DNA of 21,194 nucleotides from Candidatus Bipolaricaulota bacterium (GTDB taxonomy: Bacteria; Bipolaricaulota; Bipolaricaulia; RBG-16-55-9), in NCBI GenBank assembly GCA_018609825.1, contig JAHEOA010000211.1, forward strand, positions 1 to 21,194, written 5' to 3'. How positions within the stretch are numbered: the first letter of the stretch is position 1; each line of letters begins with the position of its first letter. Of the stretch, positions 6,578 through 14,353 are shown piece after piece. Both the position numbers and the translations under genes were made by a program. The notes beneath the pieces were generated by a model, which was not told the origin of the DNA, ran no database searches, and worked only from the letters and a program-made list of their open reading frames with translations.

Positions 6578-7639
6578 TCATATCCGAGGCCCGAGCGCCA
6601 TCACCCCGATCAGAATCAGCAACAGAATGACCCAAAGCAGGATCGCTCGTCGCGTGGCCCGACGGGCCTTCTTGGCTTCCCACCAGGTCGCCGGCCCGAT
6701 GCCCTGAATGAGGAACGTCGTCACGCCGGCCAGGTTGATGCAGATGATGTTGACGAGCAACAGCTGCAACGCCCCGTAGGCCTCCATCCAGAGGCCCGCA
6801 CCGACGAGCATCCCGAAGACCACCAGCGGCGGCAGCAGCGCCACCGAGACCATGACGCCGACCACGGCCGTGGAGAGGCCGAGCGTGAACGACAGTGCGC
6901 CCGCGCCGCCGGAGGCCAGCGCCAACGCGATGTCGCCGATTCGGGCCTGACTGCGGAGTTGGATCTCCGCGATCACCGAGATGTCGCCGATGCTCGGCAA
7001 CAGCGGCATGAGGACGCCGGCCAGGACCGACAGGCCCAACGCCGCGCTCAGGCCGAGGCCGGTGATCCGCATCGCCCGTTGCGCCAATTCGAGGTCGCCG
7101 AGCGTCGTCGCCAGCGCCAGTGCCATGTTCGGGCCCAACAACGGCGCGATCACCATGGCACCGATAATGACGGCGACGTTGTTGGTCACCAGCCCCACCG
7201 CCGCCACGAGCGTCGACAGCCCCACCAGCACGACGAACGTCGGCGACGGACGGACTTGGTCAGCGAGCTGGGTGTAGAGCTCCTCGCGGCTGATCCGCGA
7301 GGTCTTTCGATCGTTCGCCTCCTCTTCAGTCTCAGGCGGCTTGTCCTCTCCCTCGGCTTCCTCGGCGGCCGCCTCGGGCGGTTCGGGACGCGGCAGCGTC
7401 GCCTCGACGCTGAGCAACAGCACCCGGAACCCCTCGACGCTGCTGAAGGCTTGATGGAGCGTGTCCAACAGGCCTTCGGTCTCCTCGACGTCGGCCAGCA
7501 GCCGAATGAGTGCCTGATGGTCGGAACTCCACTCCTCCCAGATGCCGATGGTGCGCTCGTCGGCATCGGGACCGACCAGCTCGTAGAGCCGGTCGCTCTG
7601 TTCCAGCGGCAGGTAGACCTCAATCAGTCGCAGCGCCAT
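6578..7639 (-). CDS. DUF389 (TIGR00341-type) membrane protein
   Basis: A 353-residue protein. The N-terminal ~80 residues look like a small soluble alpha/beta domain (MALRLIEVYLPLEQSD at the start). An acidic, charged linker follows (about 85-115, rich in E). Several hydrophobic helices then run to the end, beginning with PTFVVLVGLSTLVAAVGLV. The block NNVAVIIGAMVIAPLLGPN is the hallmark of DUF389 proteins, whose function is unknown. GGAGG lies a few bases upstream of the ATG. It is the last gene of a tag-MFS-DUF389 cluster, 27 bases after the MFS stop. Confidence 0.92.
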   Translation of the reverse strand: MALRLIEVYLPLEQSDRLYELVGPDADERTIGIWEEWSSDHQALIRLLADVEETEGLLDTLHQAFSSVEGFRVLLLSVEATLPRPEPPEAAAEEAEGEDKPPETEEEANDRKTSRISREELYTQLADQVRPSPTFVVLVGLSTLVAAVGLVTNNVAVIIGAMVIAPLLGPNMALALATTLGDLELAQRAMRITGLGLSAALGLSVLAGVLMPLLPSIGDISVIAEIQLRSQARIGDIALALASGGAGALSFTLGLSTAVVGVMVSVALLPPLVVFGMLVGAGLWMEAYGALQLLLVNIICINLAGVTTFLIQGIGPATWWEAKKARRATRRAILLWVILLLILIGVMALGPRI

Positions 7640-7666
7640 GGTCCTCCGTCGTCCGTTCGTGGTTCC

Positions 7667-8980
7667 TCAGTCGATCGAGCGGATGGTCGACTGTGAGGCG
7701 GCGTAAGCGGCCGAGGCCAGCATCAACAGCCCGGCGCCCACATACATCCAGGCCAGGCTGACGTCGACGAGCACGCCCGCCAAGAGATAGGAAAACGGAG
7801 CGAGCCCCTGCGATGCAAACATCACCAGGCTCATAACCCGTCCGATCAGCCGTGACTCAGTCCGACCTTGCAGCCAGGCGAACATCATCACGTTGATGAG
7901 CCCGCCGCCGATCCCCATGCACCCGAGGGCCAGAACGGCCGGCGCGAGGGCCGGCACCCAGCTGAGCGTCCCGAGCCCGGCCCCGAAGATCGCCCCGACC
8001 GCGATGACCCAGTATCCGCGCCGGCGGGGGCGTCCGATGACGCCGGCGACGAGGCTGCCGACGAACGTCCCGCCCCCCCAGGCCGACATCATGGCGCCGA
8101 ATGCCGCAGCGCCGCCCAAGAAACGCGTGTCCGCCAGCGCGGCCAGCCCGACGGTGATGGGCCCGACGGCGGCAAAGTCGATCGCGGCCACCAGGATAAG
8201 AATGGTGCGCAGCGCGGGATCGGCCCAGGCATATCGAAGGCCTTCGAGGATGTCATGGATCAAGCGGTTGCGCGTCGGCGCGCCCTCCGCGGTGCCCGGC
8301 GCGGGCACCGGGCCGCTGGGCGGGGCGGCGCTGCCCACGTGGACGTCGGACGTCGCTCGCGCGCGATTCAGGGATCCGCCGGTCCGCATGAGGCTTAGCA
8401 TTGTGCTGGCGAAGACGAAGGAGGCGACGTTGAACGCGAACGCGGGCCCCACGCCGACCGCCGCGACCAACACGCCCGCCGGCAGCGGCCCGAGCAGGAT
8501 GCTCAGCTGCGACGTCCCTTGAATGAGCGAGTTGGCCGGCTCGAGCTGGTCGTCGGTGACGAGCCAGGGGACGATGGAGCGGAACGCCGGGTAGAAGAAC
8601 GCGTCGAAGATCCCGAACAGGATCGCGAGCCCGTAGAGATGGCCCAGCGCGACCATGTCCGTCAAGATGAGCGCGGTCAGGATCGCGGTGAGCAGCGCCC
8701 GCGCCGAGTTGGAGACGATCATCAAGGGCCGGGGGGAGACCCGATCGCTCATCGCTCCGCCGACGAGCATCAACGCCGCTCGGGGGACGGCTGCGGTCAT
8801 CAACACCGTCCCGAGCGCCGCGCCCGAGCCGGTCAGCTGAAGCGTCAGCCAGGACAGCGCGACGAGATAGAACTGATTCCCGAGCAGCGAGACGCTCTCG
8901 CCCAGCCAGAGCAGCCGGAAGTCGCGGATGGCCAACGGGCGGAACAGCGCCCAGCGATCCACCGTGATCAGGTCACGCAT
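7667..8980 (-). CDS. MFS transporter (MFS_3/EntS-like)
   Basis: A 437-residue major facilitator protein with about 12 hydrophobic segments. The N-terminus FRPLAIRDFRLLWLGESVSL is typical of the MFS_3 group, and the loop GGAMSDRVSPRPLMI matches the MFS loop 2-3 signature (GxxxDRxxRR-like). A hydrophilic, Pro/Ala-rich loop (about 205-240) separates the two six-helix halves. Group members export siderophores, macrolides or other small molecules; the substrate is unknown. Its ATG lies inside the end of tag (8-base overlap), indicating translational coupling, and DUF389 follows. Why a DNA-repair gene precedes a transporter is not evident. Confidence 0.92.
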   Translation of the reverse strand: MRDLITVDRWALFRPLAIRDFRLLWLGESVSLLGNQFYLVALSWLTLQLTGSGAALGTVLMTAAVPRAALMLVGGAMSDRVSPRPLMIVSNSARALLTAILTALILTDMVALGHLYGLAILFGIFDAFFYPAFRSIVPWLVTDDQLEPANSLIQGTSQLSILLGPLPAGVLVAAVGVGPAFAFNVASFVFASTMLSLMRTGGSLNRARATSDVHVGSAAPPSGPVPAPGTAEGAPTRNRLIHDILEGLRYAWADPALRTILILVAAIDFAAVGPITVGLAALADTRFLGGAAAFGAMMSAWGGGTFVGSLVAGVIGRPRRRGYWVIAVGAIFGAGLGTLSWVPALAPAVLALGCMGIGGGLINVMMFAWLQGRTESRLIGRVMSLVMFASQGLAPFSYLLAGVLVDVSLAWMYVGAGLLMLASAAYAASQSTIRSID

Positions 8981-9605
8981 GGCGATCGTTGCCCGCGGAC
9001 GGCGCCGACGGGTCGCCTTGATCAGGGTGGCGGAAGCATTGGACGAGGTGGTCGTTGACGAGCCCCGTGGCCTGCATGAGCGCGTAGCAGATCGTGGGCC
9101 CGACGAACCTGAATCCCCGGGCTTTGAGGTCCCGACTCATCGCGCGGGACACGTCGGTCTCGCTCGGAACGTCAGCCGTGTGCGTCCAGCGATTGACGAT
9201 CGGGGCGCCGTCGACGAAGCGCCACGCATAATCATCGAAGCTGCCCTCGACCGTCTGAATCTCTCGAAACGCCCGTGCGTTGGTGATCGCGGCCTTCATC
9301 TTGGCTCGATTGCGGATGATGCCCGGGTTGGCCAGGGACGCCTCAACGTCGTCCGGGCCGAAATGGGCCACGCGGTCCGGACGGAACGACCCGAACGCGT
9401 GGCGGAAGGCGGCTCGCTTGTGCAGCACGGTCCGCCAACTCAGCCCCGCCTGGAACCCTTCCAAGATGAGCATCTCGAGCCATTCTCGATCGTCGTGGGT
9501 CGGCGTGCCCCACTCCTGGTCGCGGTAGTGGATCATGAGCGGGTCGTCGCCGGCCCACGGGCAGCGCATGGGCTCGGGGGGCTGTCGTCGCTCATCGGGC
9601 CGCAT
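8973..9605 (-). CDS. tag: DNA-3-methyladenine glycosylase I
   Basis: A 210-residue protein that aligns along its whole length with E. coli Tag. Tag removes 3-methyladenine from alkylated DNA as the first step of base-excision repair. Conserved blocks include RCPWAGDDPL, LEMLILEGFQAGLSWRTVL, NPGIIRNRAKMKAAITNAR, GFRFVGPTICYALMQATGLV and NDHLVQC. E49 matches the catalytic-site glutamate of Tag. Of the four zinc ligands of the E. coli enzyme (C4, H17, H175, C179), three have clear equivalents (C15, H186, C190). The fourth aligns with R28, though H26 is close by. The start at 9605 is chosen because CGGAG lies 5 bases upstream; the alternative ATG at 9569 matches the E. coli start better but has no such signal. 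It overlaps the MFS gene by 8 bases. Confidence 0.93.
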   Translation of the reverse strand: MRPDERRQPPEPMRCPWAGDDPLMIHYRDQEWGTPTHDDREWLEMLILEGFQAGLSWRTVLHKRAAFRHAFGSFRPDRVAHFGPDDVEASLANPGIIRNRAKMKAAITNARAFREIQTVEGSFDDYAWRFVDGAPIVNRWTHTADVPSETDVSRAMSRDLKARGFRFVGPTICYALMQATGLVNDHLVQCFRHPDQGDPSAPSAGNDRHA

Positions 9606-9772
9606 GGCATCTCCGACTGTCAGCGGCCATCCGTGGCGACCTCGGCTCGACTGGCTTCACGGACGCCTCACGAACGTCCACTCGATGGATGCCACATGTC
9701 CTTGGCGCTATGAGAGTTGCTTGCATCATGATATCGCCAGACAGCAGCCTGGAGGCGGTGGGCTTGGTGGTC

Positions 9773-9801
9773 TCGATCGGGCCTCCTCCTTGCCCGACCG
9801 A
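9773..9801 (-). other. Ten-pair hairpin with a Shine-Dalgarno-like loop
   Basis: On the minus strand TCGGTCGGGC pairs with GCCCGATCGA (one G-T pair) around the loop AAGGAGGAG. The loop is a near-perfect ribosome-binding sequence, yet no start codon follows at a suitable distance. It lies about 170 bases upstream of tag. Confidence 0.5.
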
Positions 9802-9915
9802 GGTCGCGGGATGCCAGGGTTTTGCCGCGCGTGCCCGCCTGACAGCCTTTCGCGCGGATTTTTCCCCAGCAGCCCGCCTTCGGCCAAGCCCGCTTTCCCT
9901 TTCCAAGCTGGGTCA

Positions 9916-9944
9916 ACGCCTGCGCGCCTCGGATGCGCGGGCGT
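9916..9944 (-). terminator. Terminator-like hairpin after the glycine-rich protein gene
   Basis: Two bases after the stop codon, a 10-position stem with one mismatch (minus strand ACGCCCGCGC with GCGCAGGCGT) encloses a 9-base loop. No T-run follows, so it may act as a weak or Rho-assisted terminator or a transcript-stabilising end. Confidence 0.45.
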
Positions 9945-9946
9945 CG

Positions 9947-10660
9947 TCAGCCGCGACCGCCGAACTGGAGCATCACCTGGATGGTCCAGCCGCTGAAGCC
10001 CAGGGGCGGGCCCGGCAACGACGTGCCTTGGTGCGACCAGTCGTCGCCGAGCGTGGCGAGATACCCGCCGGAGAGGTTGAGTGACATCCAAGGCAACACC
10101 TGGATCCCGACGTTGGCGTCCGGCCGCAGCGCGACGAAGCCGCGATCCAGGACCGTGTTGGCAGGACGGCCGATGGCGTCCCGGAAGCCGTCCGGCCGGT
10201 GATCGGTCAGCTTCAGCGTCGCGCCCCCGCCGCCGATCATCAGCCCCACCGAGAGGTCGAAACGGGCCTCGGAGACGAGCCCGTAGCTGAGCCAGAAGCC
10301 GCCGTAGCCGAGCGACAGCGTCGCCGACTTCTCGTCGGTGGTCGATCGGACGTCGCCGCCTGCGCCGTAGCCGCCAAACCGGAAGCCTTTCAGGAGACCG
10401 CCGCCTCCGCCGCCTCCGATGAGAAGCATTCCGTCCGGCAGAGGCGCGTAGCCGAAGTCCTCCAGGGCCGTGTTCAGTTCCGTGATGTCCAGCCGCATCC
10501 AGCCGCCGAGCGGGCCGCCCCCACCGAGGCCCATGTCCGCCAGCGGGATCGGGTCGGACTGCGACTCCGTCTCGGGCGCTTCCGCTTGGGCCATCGCGGG
10601 CACGACGACGAGCGTCAGCGCAAGCAGCGCCATCACCGGCGTCCGCGGTAGCACGATCAT
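9947..10660 (-). CDS. Hypothetical glycine-rich secreted protein
   Basis: I do not recognise the family with certainty. The 237-residue protein starts with a typical signal peptide (hydrophobic 9-22, then a cleavage-like AMAQA at 22-26). The mature part is glycine-rich, with runs such as GLGGGGPLGGW and LIGGGGGGGLL. Alternating polar and apolar stretches (ATLSLGYGGFWLSYG, WTIQVMLQFGG) suggest beta strands of a barrel or sandwich. The sequence ends in a strand-like segment. AGGA sits 8 bases before the ATG in a GGGGGAGGA run, and a promoter with TATACT lies just upstream. Because the signal peptide has no lipobox, a soluble exported or outer-envelope protein is likely. Confidence 0.75.
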   Translation of the reverse strand: MIVLPRTPVMALLALTLVVVPAMAQAEAPETESQSDPIPLADMGLGGGGPLGGWMRLDITELNTALEDFGYAPLPDGMLLIGGGGGGGLLKGFRFGGYGAGGDVRSTTDEKSATLSLGYGGFWLSYGLVSEARFDLSVGLMIGGGGATLKLTDHRPDGFRDAIGRPANTVLDRGFVALRPDANVGIQVLPWMSLNLSGGYLATLGDDWSHQGTSLPGPPLGFSGWTIQVMLQFGGRG

Positions 10661-10695
10661 GGCAATCCTCCCCCGTGCAAAGATGGGTGCCGAAA

Positions 10696-10724
10696 AGTAT
10701 AGAACGGCGCTGCTCGCGCGGCAA
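10696..10724 (-). promoter_or_regulatory. Promoter of the glycine-rich secreted protein gene
   Basis: TTGCCG (10719-10724), a 17-base spacer and TATACT (10696-10701) on the minus strand. The transcript would start about 30 bases before the ATG at 10660, leaving room for the GGGGGAGGA ribosome-binding site. Confidence 0.65.
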
Positions 10725-10776
10725 TAGGCGACATCGTTCGCGGGAGCGTGTCGTCGGGAAGGGCGACACGACCGAG

Positions 10777-10805
10777 ATGACGGTCCCGAGCCGATCGTCT
10801 ATAAT
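10777..10805 (+). promoter_or_regulatory. Promoter of the S9 peptidase gene
   Basis: A perfect -10 TATAAT (10800-10805) with ATGACG (10777-10782) 17 bases upstream. The leader would be about 107 bases and contains a long hairpin (10818-10860) and a good ribosome-binding site (AGGAGGA, 10904-10910). Confidence 0.6.
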
Positions 10806-10817
10806 GCCGCCGATCAT

Positions 10818-10860
10818 CGCATGGGCGCCTCCGAAAAGCCCGAATCGCAACGCCCATGCG
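10818..10860 (+). other. Perfect 10-bp inverted repeat in the S9 peptidase leader
   Basis: CGCATGGGCG (10818-10827) is exactly complementary to 10851-10860, with a 23-base loop. The loop starts with CCTCC, which is complementary to the GGAGG of the downstream ribosome-binding site (10905-10909). A role in controlling translation is possible but is inference. Confidence 0.5.
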
Positions 10861-10918
10861 GAACGCGGGTCAAAGACGGTCACATCCCCGATTACCGGAC
10901 TGAAGGAGGACGGTTCCG

Positions 10919-12879
10919 ATGCCCGAGACGCCCTTGATTCCCCGACAGACGCTGTTCGGCAACCCCGACCGCGCCTTGGTCCGTTTGAGTCCCGACGGCC
11001 AACACTTGGCCTACCTTGCGCCCTTGGACGGCGTGCTCAACGTCTGGGTCGCGCCGGCCGATCGGCCGGCGCAAGCCCGACCGATCACTCACGACACCGG
11101 CCGCGGGATCCAGCAGTTCGTCTGGGCCTACACCAATGATCGCGTCTTGTATCTGAAGGACAACGACGGCGACGAGAACTGGCGCGTCTTCAGCGTCCAC
11201 ATCGATCCCAAGAGACCGTCGATCTGACGCCGTTCGAGGGGGTTCAGGCCCAGATTTCTCAATTGAGCCCCGATTTCCCCCAGGATCTCATCGTCGGCCT
11301 CAATGACCGCGATCCCCAGCTCCATGACCTCTATCGGGTCGACATCGCCACGGGCGAGCGGGAGCTGATCGTCCAGAATGATGAAGGCTTTCTCGGGTAT
11401 CTCTGCGACCATCAGTTCCGGATTCGCTTCGCGCTGCGCTTCACGCCCGAGGGCGGCGTGGAGATGTATCGGCCCGGCGACGGCGACGAGGCCTGGACGA
11501 TCTACGATCAGTTCGCCGGCGAGGACGTGTTGACGACCCATCCCGTCGGGCTCGACGCGGAGGGCACGACGCTCTACATGATCGACAGTCGCGGACGGGA
11601 CACTGCCGCCGCCGTCGCCATTGATCTCAACGCCGGCGAACGCCACGTCCTGGCCAGCGACGAGCGTGCCGACGCAAGCGACGCGCTCACGCATCCGCGC
11701 GAGCTGACCGTCCAGGCGATCGCGTTCAACTACGAGCGCAAGGAGTGGCGCATCATCGACGAGCGGGTCCGGCCGGACCTGGAGCACCTCAACGCCGTCG
11801 AGGACGGCGAGGTGGAGATCGCGAGCCGCACGCTCGACGACGACCGGTGGATCGTCGCCTACGCGCGCGACGATGGGCCCGTCCATTACTATCGCTATCA
11901 TCGTGACGCCCAGACGGCCGAGTTCCTGTTCACGAACCAGGAGGCATTGGAAAACCAGCCGCTGGCGCGCATGCATCCGGTCGTCATCGCATCCCGCGAT
12001 GGGCTCAACCTCGTCAGCTATTTAACATTGCCGCCCGATCGCGATCTCGACGGCGACGGGCGGCCTGACGAGCCGCTGCCGATGGTGCTTTTCGTCCACG
12101 GCGGCCCGTGGGCCCGTGACGCGTGGGGCTATCATCCCTACCACCAGTGGCTCGCCAATCGCGGCTACGCGGCGCTCAGCGTCAACTACCGCGGCTCCAC
12201 CGGATTTGGAAAATCGTTCATCAACGCGGCCGATCGGGAGTGGGCCGGGGCGATGCACGACGACCTGGTCGATGCCGTCGACTGGGCCGTCGCGCAGCGA
12301 ATCGCCGATCCGGATCGGGTCGGGATCATGGGCGGCAGCTACGGCGGCTTCGCCACGCTGGTCGGCTTGACGTTTACGCCGGACAAGTTCGCCTGCGGCG
12401 TCGACATCGTCGGCCCATCGAGTCTCATCACGCTCATGGAGAACGTGCCGCCCTACTGGATGCCGATGTTCCCCCTGCTGACCCAGCGCGTCGGCGATCC
12501 CAACACCGACGAGGGCCGAGAGTTCTTGAAGTCGCGCTCGCCGCTGACGTACGTCGACGAGATCAAGAAACCCCTGTTGATCGGCCAAGGGGCGAACGAC
12601 CCGCGCGTCAAACAACACGAGTCGGACCAGATCGTGGACGCCATGCAGGCTAAGGGGATTCCCGTCACCTACGTCCGCTATCCCGACGAGGGCCACGGGT
12701 TCGTGCGCCCCGAGAACCGCCTATCGTTTACGGCCATTGCCGAGGCGTTCCTGGCCGAGCACCTGGGGGGCCGCGTCGAGCCGGTCGGGCATGATCTCGA
12801 CGGATCAAGCCTTGAGATTCCCGCGGGTGCCGATGGCGTTCGGGGTCTACCGGACGCGTTGAGCGGAGCATCCGGCTGA
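10919..12879 (+). pseudogene. S9 family (prolyl oligopeptidase) peptidase, frameshifted near codon 98
   Basis: Two frames together encode one S9 peptidase of about 650 residues. The first (10919-11227) gives the start of the beta-propeller and runs into a stop. The second continues it from 11212 (ETVDLTPFEGVQAQ) through the propeller and the alpha/beta-hydrolase domain. The catalytic serine is in GGSYGG (codon 12337-12339), the aspartate in GANDPR (codon 12598-12600) and the histidine in DEGHGF (codon 12694-12696), so the second half is intact. One missing G at 11212 (AAGGAGACC read as AAGAGACC) restores the frame and gives PKETVDLTPF. The frameshift is either a recent mutation or a sequence error. 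The start has AGGAGGA 8 bases upstream. No signal peptide is visible, so the enzyme is probably cytoplasmic. S9 enzymes cleave short peptides, and some are acylaminoacyl peptidases. Confidence 0.88.
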
Positions 12880-12880
12880 T

Positions 12881-13504
12881 TTAGAGGCCTCTCGGGCACC
12901 AATCCAACGGCACGGCGGCCCGAATGGGCGGCTGGCCTTGGTGGACCTGGCCTTGGACGTAGCGCAGCTCCACGCGACAACCGGTTGCCATAAGCTGGGG
13001 CTTGGAGCTGGGATCGGTTTGGGCCTTCTCCAGGGGGAGAATCGCCGCCGCGGTCCCCGCGGCCTGGCGGTGGACGTCGATCAGGTGGACCCGGGATTGG
13101 AGTGTGCGGACCTGGACGAGATAAAAGCCATCCGGAATCCCCGTCCGTTGGCCCGTCGCCTGGATGACCTGCGCGCCACGTGGCAACGAGACGTAGGCCA
13201 ACCCGAGCACGGCGATCCGGTCGGGGTCGCTCAGCGTTAGCGTGTCAAAGCCGGTCACGAGCGCGTGAGCAACCGTCAGATCATCGCGCGAGAGATAGGC
13301 CGTCTGCTCGGCCTGGATCGAGACGTTCAGGTCCCGTGCGGCCTGGGTCATCGCGTCTGCCGTATCTGAGCGAAGCTCCACATCGGCATCGTTGATCCCC
13401 GACGTTCCGGTCGCGGGCGGATCCTCCTGGGGACTCAACAGCGAGCAGGCGCTGAGCACCAACGCCACAGCCGCCGACAGTGCGACAAGCTTAGCCGTTC
13501 GCAT
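12881..13504 (-). CDS. Hypothetical lipoprotein
   Basis: A 207-residue protein of unknown family. The N-terminus is a lipoprotein signal: positive charges (R2, K5), a hydrophobic core and the lipobox VLSAC with the lipidated cysteine at position 20. A short Pro/Thr linker follows, then a soluble domain. AAGGAGG lies 4 bases before the ATG. It follows the other lipoprotein gene by 28 bases and almost certainly shares its transcript. Its stop is one base from the end of the convergent S9 peptidase gene. Processing would place it on the outer face of the membrane; the function cannot be assigned. Confidence 0.82.
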   Translation of the reverse strand: MRTAKLVALSAAVALVLSACSLLSPQEDPPATGTSGINDADVELRSDTADAMTQAARDLNVSIQAEQTAYLSRDDLTVAHALVTGFDTLTLSDPDRIAVLGLAYVSLPRGAQVIQATGQRTGIPDGFYLVQVRTLQSRVHLIDVHRQAAGTAAAILPLEKAQTDPSSKPQLMATGCRVELRYVQGQVHQGQPPIRAAVPLDWCPRGL

Positions 13505-13532
13505 TATGCCTCCTTGAAACTTGCCGACATCG

Positions 13533-14201
13533 TCATCGGAGTCGAACCGTCACGTTGTCCAGACCCCAGTTTTCGTCCAAGTGGCCCGTCAGGCCGGATC
13601 CCTCGAAGACGAGCCAGAGCAGCGCGTCGTCATGATCGAACGAGTACGCCATGTGATAGACCGTGTCGACCGGCCGCGTCCCGACGCCGAGGTCGGGGAA
13701 GTCGCGCAGATACCCCAGAGAGTTGCTCTCGTCGGCGCCCGTCCGTGCGGGGTGGTCGCCGTCGGGGTACGCATCCGGATAGGCCTGATGGTCGTAACGC
13801 TCGATGAAGCCGACGTTGCTGAACGTCGTCTGCATCAGCTCCGCCCCGCTCGCGACCGACAGCCGCCAGACGTCCGGCCCGACCGCGCGACCTCGGGCAT
13901 CCACGGAGGCGTTGCCTTCCCAGCTCCCCATGATGAACAGATCGAAGACGACCTCGACTCGGTCGTGCGGCGGCAGGTCGGGCAACTTGAAGTCGAGAAT
14001 GTCGTTGGCGAAGGGGCCGAGGAACGTTCGATCGCCGACCGGCGTGGTCTCCGTCCGTTGCATGGACCAAGCCGAGGCGACCTCGCCCTCAAAGCCCGAC
14101 TGGTAGGCCTCCGTCACCGACGGCGGCCCAAAGAGATCGCAGCCGGTCAGCATGGAGCTCACGAGCGCCGCGAGGACGAGCAACGGCAGCTTGCGCCGCA
14201 T
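13533..14201 (-). CDS. Lipoprotein with a concanavalin-like beta-sandwich domain (hypothetical)
   Basis: A 222-residue protein when started at the ATG at 14201, which has AAGGGAG 5 bases upstream and puts the lipoprotein signal at the N-terminus (lipobox MLTGC, cysteine 21). An ATG at 14273 in the same frame would add 24 residues before the signal peptide. The body has RTFLGPF, LPPHDRVEVVFDLFIMGSW and ENWGLDNVTV. Such blocks occur in secreted proteins of several phyla as a jelly-roll-like domain, possibly carbohydrate-binding. I cannot assign a function. It is the first gene of a two-lipoprotein operon behind a clear promoter. Confidence 0.8.
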   Translation of the reverse strand: MRRKLPLLVLAALVSSMLTGCDLFGPPSVTEAYQSGFEGEVASAWSMQRTETTPVGDRTFLGPFANDILDFKLPDLPPHDRVEVVFDLFIMGSWEGNASVDARGRAVGPDVWRLSVASGAELMQTTFSNVGFIERYDHQAYPDAYPDGDHPARTGADESNSLGYLRDFPDLGVGTRPVDTVYHMAYSFDHDDALLWLVFEGSGLTGHLDENWGLDNVTVRLR

Positions 14202-14282
14202 GGGATCTCCCTTCGGGGTTGCGATGTCGCCCGGCGCTCCCTCAGGGTTCGTCCCGAAGCCAGGATGTTCCATGATGGTCCA

Positions 14283-14311
14283 GTTATAGACCCATCGGGC
14301 CAGGATGACAA
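14283..14311 (-). promoter_or_regulatory. Promoter of the lipoprotein operon
   Basis: TTGTCA (14306-14311), a 17-base spacer and TATAAC (14283-14288) on the minus strand. The predicted start is close to 14276, three bases before an in-frame ATG at 14273 and about 75 bases before the preferred start at 14201. Confidence 0.75.
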
Positions 14312-14353
14312 GCCGCGTTGGTTGACGCGTGGGCGGTCCGTGGGAGACGGCGT

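Larger units (their letters stand above)
9606..9946. other. Gene-free 341-base stretch with several inverted repeats
   Basis: No open frame here has protein-like composition. It lies between the tag start and the end of the glycine-rich protein gene, both on the minus strand. It holds at least four stems. One is 9773-9782 with 9792-9801. A perfect 7-pair stem joins 9825-9831 and 9851-9857. A 6-pair stem joins 9865-9870 and 9907-9912, closing over further pairing. The fourth is the terminator-like hairpin at 9916-9944. On the minus strand it would precede tag. I could not match it to a known riboswitch or ncRNA. Confidence 0.55.

Noticed and set aside
9810..9860. Cyclic-di-GMP riboswitch in the structured gap
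   Set aside because: GGCAAAACC occurs on the minus strand, but the GAAA tetraloop arrangement and GGGACGCAAAGCC core are missing.
11195..11230. Programmed ribosomal frameshift in the S9 peptidase gene
   Set aside because: No slippery heptamer or stimulatory structure is visible at the junction (CCCAAGAGACC); a one-base deletion or sequence error explains it better.
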